Shown: positions 56,359 through 64,000 of the stretch, in pieces
Layout: every line of letters begins with the position of its first letter
Numbering within the stretch: position 1 is the first letter of the stretch
Assembly (NCBI GenBank): GCA_030686995.1
Contig: CM060685.1
Span: forward strand, 127,559,823-127,623,822
Length of the DNA stretch: 64,000 nt
DNA from: Artemisia argyi
Lineage: Eukaryota; Streptophyta; Magnoliopsida; Asterales; Asteraceae
Reading direction: 5' to 3'
The notes under the pieces: model-generated
Told to the model about the DNA's origin: nothing
Database searches by the model: none
What the model saw: only the letters and a program-made list of their open reading frames with translations
Made by a program: the position numbers and the translations under genes

Positions 56359-57177
56359 TTTGATTAAAATGCAAGGCATTTCAATACATATCTAGCACAA
56401 GTAAAAACCTCACTAAATTGTGAGAATATTCTTAGCCTTTATATGAAGTGTATAGCATTTTTGCACTTTCTGTTTCATGATATATGAGTGTGCCGGTAAT
56501 TCATTTTAACTCTAGAACTTGTGCATGTATATCGTTTACTAAATCGCAGTGAAGTTAATTTATAGACAGATATATATGATGAAAAGGATAAATATCCACC
56601 CAAAACAACCTTTATCCTTATCTCATTATCAGCCTTGGAATGAATTAATCAAATAAGTATTATGCTTAATCCTTTCTATTCGCTAGTCGCTTATATGTTT
56701 AAAAAGAAGAAGAAACAAATGATGATGAATGAATAAAGGCAAGAAAAAATATATGCCTAGTGTAAGCGAAAATATGATTGTGGCTAGCGATAGTATGGTT
56801 TAGTGCCTCAATATGGCTGTTATATCTCTCAAAACAAAACATCCAAGTTATCCTTCATCTCCTAAAACAAAGTATTTTGCCTTCTTTTGATATATTTGTC
56901 TGGTGCTCACGTTGCAACGGTTATGTTTACGTATCTTGTACAAGCCTATGGTAGTTTTATGAGTTATGTCTGCGCAAATTGAGTGTTCCCACATAATCAC
57001 CCCTTTTTAGCGAAATTGTGTGAATCTAAATAAATCCTATGTGAGGTGATCTAGTATGTATTGATGCCATTTATGAATAAATGTTTTTGTCTCTAACAAA
57101 TAAACTTCATTCTGAATTTATCTTTAAAATCTTATATCTGATTGTTCGCTTACATTGCTTGAGGGCAAGCAATAGCT
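56357..57177 (+). other. 3' internal non-coding part of a gypsy element (V)
   Basis: AT-rich, no coding motif. It ends in gcttgagggcaagcaatagc, a stretch found just before the PPT in many Athila/Tat elements. The left limit is not defined. Confidence 0.4.
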
Positions 57178-57192
57178 AAGTGTGGAGGAATT
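57178..57192 (+). promoter_or_regulatory. Polypurine tract of gypsy V
   Basis: taagtgtggaggaat directly precedes the LTR start TGATGATG. Confidence 0.65.
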
Positions 57193-58569
57193 TGATGATG
57201 TTCGAATTATACATATATTATATAGCGTTATTTGTTAGTTTCGCAATGAATTATAAGGACTTTCGATACTTAATTGCATGAAAATACATTTCAGGTCCAA
57301 TAGACAAAGAACTTCAAGAATCAAGACAAAATGTTCACTTCCAAGATAATTCTCTGTTGAAGTAATTTGTGCGCCGATCTTAGCAATATGTACGCCGGTT
57401 ACGGGGGCTTATGAAGTCCTACAAAGATCAAAGTCAATCAAATAAAGTACAGCTATCTTATTCTTAATGTGGGCTGGCCTTCAGCTCTATTAATGACCCT
57501 TTGGCGCCAAGTAAACTATTGAAGCCCGCCGTTGTTTTTCTCTATGATCGCCGGCATTTAGTGTGAAGCCCACCGTTCTTTATTCTAAGTGCGACCTACT
57601 TTAGTGCCTGGCCAATTCTCCAAGCCTATAAATAGAGCCCCAGTTCGTCCCATTTCAACACACATCTCATCCCAACAACCAATAAAGCTTTGATACTTAC
57701 TCTCTCTCGAAATCCAATCACTGGAGTGCTCAAGTGAAGTCAAAGTCCTTTAAAGTGTTGAAATACTTGCTAGATATTATTGTGGTGATCGCTAGTGACG
57801 GTAGTTTCTTCATTACATTAATTCAAAAGTATGTTGATCATTTCATGCATTATTATCACTGTAAGCTTGTTTGCTAAAGCCATATTCGGCTAAAACTCTT
57901 TATGGTTGCTTGGATATGCTAATATAATAAAGTGATTGGTTGTGGTTATGATCTCTTGTTGATTTCTTTTTTATGTTAAAAAGATTGTTGTGTTCTAAAC
58001 TTATCACAATTGTTTATCTTTTATGATTATAATTGCTAATTGGAAAGGGTTGAAAGATTCAAATAGTATTTTATGGTTTTCAACATATGTCTACGTGTGT
58101 TGATCAATTGAAGGATAAATCGCTTTTGTTAAGATATAAATTATAAAGTTTTAAATATCACAACTAGTTCTTATACTTGTTAACCACTTGTTTAAGGATT
58201 AGTCGACATAAGTCTAGAGTCACAACTATTAACTTATGAAACCTTTTTTTTTTGACGAAAACAACTACTCATTTGTTGAACCTACTGCACCTCTGAGACA
58301 TCATCATATACCATCACCAAGTTATAGAAACTATCCAAGTAATCATATCTGTCCCATACTTAAATTTCACATTAAACATTTGCATAAGCTTTCTAAGTCA
58401 TTTTGATTAAGTTAATTGATATCTAAGAGTAATCTCATTCCCTGTGGAATGACCTAGTCTTACCAAAACTCTTTACTATAAACGAGGGTTATACATTTAC
58501 ACGTGTGTTTTGAACTAAGAGAATCGGTAAAATTATTTATTATAAATTTCAAGCTTTCGAAACGCATCA
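57193..58569 (+). repeat. 3' LTR of gypsy V (Athila/Tat-like)
   Basis: Begins tgatgatgttcg, ends acgcatca; 1377 bp. Its TG..CA ends and terminal words resemble those of the Z LTR (TGATAACGC..CGCATCA), so both belong to related families. Inside are CCAAT (57612) and TATAAATA (57627-57634). A LINE remnant follows directly. Confidence 0.7.
57627..57634 (+). promoter_or_regulatory. LTR promoter TATA box of gypsy V
   Basis: TATAAATA, with gccaat 15 bp upstream. Confidence 0.55.
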
Positions 58570-58699
58570 ACACCTTAATAGGAGCCTTAAAAAGAGACAT
58601 GTGATAAATACCAAGAGAGCTGAGCACTGATTTGATAACGTGAGGTGACCACCTGATGAGAGCATATTAACCTTCCAATTACTAAGGCGTTTTTTTAGC

Positions 58700-60290
58700 T
58701 TATCAATGACGCAACACTAACTAGCTTCGTTTTTCATATTAACACCAACAAGGAGCCCAAGATAAGTAAATGGAAGAGATGAAGCACTACATCCCGTTCC
58801 CGAAGCCAATCTCTCAACTTCCGGTTGTTGGATTCTGAGACCAAAAAGATTAAACATTTGAGTGTTGATTTGAAGATCCGACACCATATAAAAACAACCC
58901 AAAAACCTAATCAAGTTCTTAATATTTTGATCATTCCATTCACCAGCAAAGAGAGCATCATCGGCGTACAGGAAATGCGAAATGTGCAAACTTTGAGATC
59001 CAATGGAGAGGCCACAAAATAAACTTGAAGATATTGCATCTTCAATGGCCGCATGTAACCCTTCAATCCCGATAATAAACAAAAACGGGGATAAAGGGTC
59101 ACCTTGCCTAAGACCCCCACCAATTTTGAACTCCAATGTAGGACTGCCATTAACCAAAATCGAAGTGTATGAAGAGGATAAGCATGCTTGGATCCAATTA
59201 ATCCACTTACTGTCAAATCCCATGAAGTTCATGATAGAGTATATGTAATTTCAACTAATATATATAGTCTAATGCTTTTTGAAAGTCGACTTTAAACAAC
59301 ATAGCTTACATTTTACCTTTTTTGCACCAAGCTACGATCTCGTTTATCATAAGTGGCCCGTTTAGAATTTATCTTCCTTTGACAAAGGCCGTTTGTTCCT
59401 GACTGATGATGTTATCAATTACGTGCGCAAGATGATTAGCTAAAACTTTCGCTATGACTTTGTATTGAATACCGATTAAACTAATTGGTCGGTAATCTTT
59501 CACGAACATCGGACTATGTTTCTTCGGGATGAGAGTTATAAAAGAAGAATTACATCCACGTGGAATGAAATTGTTCTTACAAAATCTGTGACAAAACCGA
59601 ATACATCATCTTTTACCAAATCCCAAAATCGTTTTATGAAATGGAAAGAGAAACCGCCCGGGCCAGGAGATTTGTCACTGCCACAAGACCAAACAGCATC
59701 ATTGATTTCTGGTTCAGATAAGGTAGAAGAAAGGAATTCCCTTTGGGTTGAAGATAATGATTTCAGGTGAGGGCTTGGATGAGAAATGAAGATGCCATTA
59801 AAAGCTATGAACTTTGAAGTGAAAAAAAATCAAGAAATGTGTTTTTGACTTGGGTTGGATTCGTGATCCATATGCCATTTGACAACTCCAGAAATCTCAA
59901 GTTTCTTACGTTTCCGTTTGAGGGTTGCACGGAAAAACTTAGTGTTATCGTCCCCATAAGCACACCAATGACGCCTTGATTTCTGAGCTAGGTCCAACGA
60001 TTCAAGCTTCTCCAATGGAAGCGATATTCTTTAGAATATCCATTCTATGAGTAGCAAGATTTTGAGTAAGGCTCCCTCCATTGTCAATTGTCTGATCAAT
60101 AGATTCAAGATTTTGAAGAACGCTTGCTTTTAACCCATTTTTTTCGATATCTCATATTTAATCCAATCTTTTAATTTAGCTTTAATGTTCTTAAGCTTGC
60201 TTTTCAAGACAATGAACTTGCTGACCTCTGATGAAAAAGCAGGCTCATTCCAAGCATCCCGAACAATGTTTTCAAAACCGTCATCCTCAA
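58700..60290 (-). pseudogene. LINE (L1-type) reverse transcriptase remnant
   Basis: This is a non-LTR retrotransposon ORF2 fragment. From 5' to 3' on the minus strand: a linker (RRHWCAYGDDNTKFF near 59950), KSPGPGGFSFHFIKRFW (about 59650), RPISLIGIQYKVIAKVLANH and QEQTAFVKGR (about 59400-59480), then the catalytic core LRQGDPLSPFLF (about 59100) and FLYADDALF (about 58950), ending TYLGLLVGVN. Stops and a frameshift occur between 59230 and 59560. The N-terminal endonuclease and the C-terminal region with the poly(A) tail are missing. The best-preserved frame is 58717-59232 (171 codons). Confidence 0.9.
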
Positions 60291-60299
60291 ACCAACAAT

Positions 60300-60679
60300 G
60301 TAAAATTATTTTTTCTTAACATAAATAAAATTCTTTTGATTTGGTGCTTTTTCTTTAAAAATAAAATAAAATTTTATGTTTACTTATTAGGATGTGTAGA
60401 TTATTATTTATATATGTCATTAAAAATGTTTCTATATATATTCGACTATGGCTCACTGTCAACTAATTTGACCATAACCCCATTGTCCATTGCATAACCG
60501 ATTACCGCCTCTTTATGGACGCAACATCACGTCAAAATTCTATGTTTATATATGAATTAGTTTGATATTGTCTATCATTTTTTTTTAAATTACTTAAACC
60601 CAATATTCTCGCCATTGGTAAAGTTATTGTAAGAGAACATAAAATTAAAAACAATTTTTGGCTAAAATTTTTATTATTT
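60300..60679. other. AT-rich, possible body of a nonautonomous Helitron
   Basis: No coding motif. It may be the body of the Helitron whose 3' end follows; a 5' TC terminus was not established. Confidence 0.35.
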
Positions 60680-60715
60680 GATACTCGCCGCCATAACCCG
60701 CGAGTATCCTACTAG
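60680..60715 (+). mobile_element. Helitron 3' terminus
   Basis: GATACTCGC (60680-60688) and GCGAGTATC (60700-60708) form a 9-bp perfect stem with an 11-nt loop; ctaCTAG then T follows. This matches the plant Helitron 3' end. Confidence 0.72.
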
Positions 60716-60928
60716 TTATTCATAAATGACCATTCACCATAGTGGTGCTCTATCCGAATCTTAAGATTTTATACATTTTTTTTAGTCAAGTTATTCTACA
60801 AACCAAACACTCCTCACATACCAAAGGACTCATCCCCACCATTCATCTAAAAAGAAAATGAATTGTTGAGATTAAAGGCATTTTAATATTTCACATGTTT
60901 TTTATAATTTAAATATCTCTTAAATGAT

Positions 60929-61669
60929 TGTTGAGGGTCGATTACACGGTAAGGTGGTTAAACCTTCGTTCTTTGTGTATGAGATATGTTTGTGTGAATA
61001 TGATTAAGTATGCGGAATCTACTTAACCACACTTAGAAGATTTATGTTTATTGTTATGGAAATGGAATAGTTAACACCAAACGATTCAATATTATTCAAA
61101 AAATAATACGAGTGATCTTTAGCTTATCACTAGGGTTACAAAGACCTTGAATCTTATGTTTGTTCTTTCTATTGTCTGTATATGAGAGTTGTGTATGGCA
61201 TTGTCACTCTTATCTACATATCTAAGATTTTCCTTTTATAGTCCAAGGAAAAAATCTTTTACAAACTACATGACTCAACAAATAACTAGCTTATGACTAA
61301 TCACTATTCTAGCTTAGTCATACAAGATACATCATGTATCTAGGATAAACAACTCACTTGGAGTGTTCAATTTGATGACTAGAACTAAGATATTATCTTC
61401 TTATGCAAGTGTTGAATAAGTCATTCTTATCTACACAGCTGTTTGTTATGAGTCATAGCTGCTGATTCATAGCAGCAGCAGAATCAAGCAGCAGTATTCA
61501 TCAGCAGTAAGATTCAGCAGCAGAATCACCTTCAGTGGAAATAGTCTTCAGCAGAATCTCCTTCAGTGGAAACCCGCTTTGTGCTTTATCAGCAGAATCA
61601 TACTTGTCGTATTTCCATTAAACCTTTATGCTGAATCTTCTGATTCTTGTGCTTATTTAATTCCTAACA
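60929..61669 (-). repeat. 3' LTR of copia U (Sirevirus-like)
   Basis: 741 bp, plus-strand ends tgttgaggg and cctaaca; probable duplication atgat at 60924-60928. It contains a cluster of cagcag words (61450-61570). On the minus strand the PPT aggggaggat abuts its start. Confidence 0.75.
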
Positions 61670-63035
61670 ATCCTCCCCTAAACATGTGAATCACATTCAA
61701 ACATGTTTTTCTGAATTAAATGAGGACTATGTGAAGATCTTTCAAACACTTCATTGTTAGATTTGGTTGATCTGAACTTTCTTCTCTTCTGAGTGAATGA
61801 ACTTATCTTTCTCTGGAACTTATCTGTCTGATCTTTCAACAAGTGATGAACAAACGTAGTGAACTGAAATTGAATCTTTTCAACTTTTTGACCTAGATAG
61901 AACTTTCTCTTTTGAAATGCTTCATCCTTTCTGAATACAACATTTAAGAATGTTCTTGTCATTTTCAACCTCTATGTCATCATCTTGTATGATCTTGTCT
62001 TTTCTTTTGGTTAATCTTCCTTAAACTGGGCTTGTATTTCCTCCCCTGAGATTCAAATATCATCTTATATTGATATCCTCCCCTTGTTTGAAAGATTTTC
62101 TCACAATCATAACATCATCATCTGATCTAGCATTTTTCCATATTTTCAGACAATTTGTACATGAAGCCATCAATTCCTTAAGAGTTTAAGATTCTGTCCT
62201 CATCACTTCTAGGTGTGTTAACTCCTATGAGAGGTGATTCAATGGACATTTTTGACTTATGGTCCATCATTTGATGGTTTTTAAAGTCATTTTTTTAAAA
62301 TCCTTTTAAGAAACTTTTGCCTTAGCAGTATGTATATAATTTTATTATGAAAAATCATACTGCTTACAACCATTTTGAAAGGATTAAGTGTGTAACAGAC
62401 ACTCAATCAAAATTTCGGTTTAAAGCAACCTCTGGTTGTGTGAGAACCAATGTTTTCAGTTATAAATAACTGCCTGTGTATAGATAGACCTATTCAAAAG
62501 GCTTTCTTTACAGGGTTTCCAGCTCGTGGCATTTGTTACCTCTAACACAAGTGTTAGATTCACTGTTGCTCGCTGTTCTTTCTATCAGATATCCGTAGAT
62601 TAGTCACATTATACTTGAGAGTATAAAATGATAGAAAGTGAGTTGTATCAGTTATTAACTGATGAACTAATTTATCAATTCGAAGTGAAATATCATAATC
62701 AGATTCCAAGAAAGAAGTTTTAAGGAGTTTTGAAGTCCCAAACTTTTTCTATCATGAACCTATTATATCAGCAGAAATGATCCGCAGCAATGATCAGCTT
62801 TCAGCAGCAATGATCAGCAGATTTAACTTGAAATAGCCTTTCAGTTCAAACATTCATACCTGAAACTGTTAGTCTAAAACCAAATAAACAAAGTACAAAG
62901 TACTTGTCTTGAATTAGAATAATCATAGAACTAACTGTATGAATAACTTCAAATATTGTTAATAGTAGTCTTAAATAACAAAGTTAGATGCATTAACAAA
63001 AAAACTATATACAAAAACACATTATATTGAAAAAT
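61670..63035 (-). other. Non-coding region between pol and 3' LTR of copia U
   Basis: Minus-strand purine tracts occur at 61670-61680, about 62037-62047 and about 62075-62084, the first being the functional PPT position. cagcaatgatcag repeats lie at 62765-62820. A 96-codon frame (61678-61968) is rich in Lys/Arg/Phe but has no recognised motif. The length and the PPT multiplication are Sirevirus traits. Confidence 0.6.
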
Positions 63036-64000
63036 TTAAAGATTAAGCATTCCAATACTTGCTACCAAGTACTGAAATCTTCCAACATCAAAAGCTTTGG
63101 TAAGAAGATCTGCAAAGTTTTGTTCTGAAGCAATTTTCATTACTTGAATTAACCTTTTCTCATTGCAATCTCTTATAAAATGATGTCTTATTTCAATGTG
63201 TTTTGTTTTAGAATGTTGCACTGGATTTTTAATAATGCAAATTGTACTACTATTATCAATATGTATAATGGTATGTAAGAAATTGTACCCATAATCAAGA
63301 AGTTGGTTTTGAAGCCATAGAACTTGACCACAGCAACTTGCAGCAGCTACATATTCAGCTTCAGTTGTTGAATTTGCCACAATTGTTTGCTTCTTACACT
63401 GCCATGAGATAAGTCTGCATCCAAGGAATTGACATCCTCCGGTTGTTGACTTTCTGTCCAAGCTAGCACCAGCATAATCACTGTCTGAGAATGCTATCAA
63501 ATCAAAAGGTGATTCTCTAGAATACCATAAACCCAACCTTGGTTGACCTTTGAGATATCTAAAAATTCTTTTGACTGCTGTTAAATGAGAAACCTTTGGA
63601 GTTACTTGAAATCTTGCACAAGCACAAACAGAGAACATGATATCAGGTCTTGATGATGTAAGATACATCAAAGAACCTATCATAGATCTGTATGTATGTA
63701 CATCCACATTTTCTCCATCTGCATCTTTAAGAAGTGGCTTCTCAGGATCTATTGGGGTGCTTGCTATTTTTGAATCAGCAAATTGAAATTTTCTAAGTAT
63801 CTCTGCAACATATTTGTCTTGACTAATAAATATGCCTTCAGATGATTGCTTAACTTGCAGACCCAAAAAGAATGTAAGTTCTCCCATAGAACTCATCTGA
63901 AACTTATCTTTCATAAGTTTTTCAAAGTCTAAACACATCTCCTTCCTTGTAGATCCAAAGATAATGTCATCCACATACACCTGTACTAACAGAAGATCTT
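63036..64000 (-). CDS. Copia U reverse transcriptase C-terminus and RNase H, partial
   Basis: The frame is open from the window edge (reads LLLVQ-VYVDD) to the stop at 63036, at least 320 codons. It begins at the reverse transcriptase catalytic motif YVDDIIFGST and continues through FFLGLQVKQ, TYRSMIGSLMYLTSSRPD and the RNase H motifs FSDSDYAGASLDRKSTTGGC and STTEAEYVAA, ending TKHIEIRHHFIRD and GMLNL. These are standard copia motifs in the right order with catalytic Asp pairs intact. The upstream gag, protease and integrase lie beyond the window. Expression would be from the U 5' LTR, not visible. Confidence 0.93.
   Translation of the reverse strand, partial: DLLLVQVYVDDIIFGSTRKEMCLDFEKLMKDKFQMSSMGELTFFLGLQVKQSSEGIFISQDKYVAEILRKFQFADSKIASTPIDPEKPLLKDADGENVDVHTYRSMIGSLMYLTSSRPDIMFSVCACARFQVTPKVSHLTAVKRIFRYLKGQPRLGLWYSRESPFDLIAFSDSDYAGASLDRKSTTGGCQFLGCRLISWQCKKQTIVANSTTEAEYVAAASCCGQVLWLQNQLLDYGYNFLHTIIHIDNSSTICIIKNPVQHSKTKHIEIRHHFIRDCNEKRLIQVMKIASEQNFADLLTKAFDVGRFQYLVASIGMLNL

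Larger units (their letters stand above)
60929..64000 (-). mobile_element. Copia U: 3' part of a Sirevirus-like retrotransposon, runs off right edge
   Basis: The order on the minus strand is pol (from the window edge to 63036), a 1.37-kb non-coding region with three PPT-like tracts, and the 3' LTR (61669-60929). The visible pol is free of stops, so this is the best candidate for a recently active element here. Confidence 0.8.

Overview
The window is plant nuclear DNA: AT-rich, crowded with plant transposable elements, and with one recognisable host-gene fragment, an exon of plastid-type glucose-6-phosphate isomerase. The flavour of the copia elements suggests a eudicot, perhaps Asteraceae. 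That is inference, and I see no diagnostic locus.

Layout. 1-2.6 kb: three small minus-strand genes of unknown function, one of them a two-exon gene leaving the left edge; two have TATA boxes 50-60 bp upstream of the ATG. 2.9-7.3 kb: a five-exon Mutator-like (MULE) transposase pseudogene on the minus strand, split by a 195-bp hAT-type MITE with its target duplication still visible. 8-9 kb: a Helitron 3' end and a Tourist MITE. 9.0-29.65 kb: a defective Sirevirus-like copia element (X). Its 5' LTR was hit by a 3.08-kb Helitron and by a gypsy/Athila-like element (Z), which itself carries a complete 4.15-kb copia element (Y). X keeps gag and integrase remnants, has lost reverse transcriptase, and carries an extra 244-codon ORF with its own TATA box. 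29.65-33.5 kb: a PIF/Harbinger transposase scrap and a gypsy/Athila-like pol, whose integrase third catalytic residue is changed. 33.5-42.2 kb: no supported gene; microsatellites and LTR-like repeats.

42.2-55.1 kb: a complete, young, 12.9-kb LTR element on the minus strand (near-identical LTRs, TSD tatat, PBS, PPT) with no recognisable protein domain. Its interior holds repeated polypurine tracts and many inverted repeats, including three hairpins in exact 43-nt tandem whose stems differ by compensating changes. This is the most unusual object in the window. 55.5 kb: the isomerase exon with a stop. 56-64 kb: a possible SINE, a gypsy 3' LTR, a LINE remnant, a Helitron end, and the 3' half of an apparently intact Sirevirus-like copia element running off the right edge.

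There is no functional pathway linking these genes. The region records nested insertion and decay; only the U element pol, the small ORFs at the left end and the 244-codon ORF look potentially expressible.
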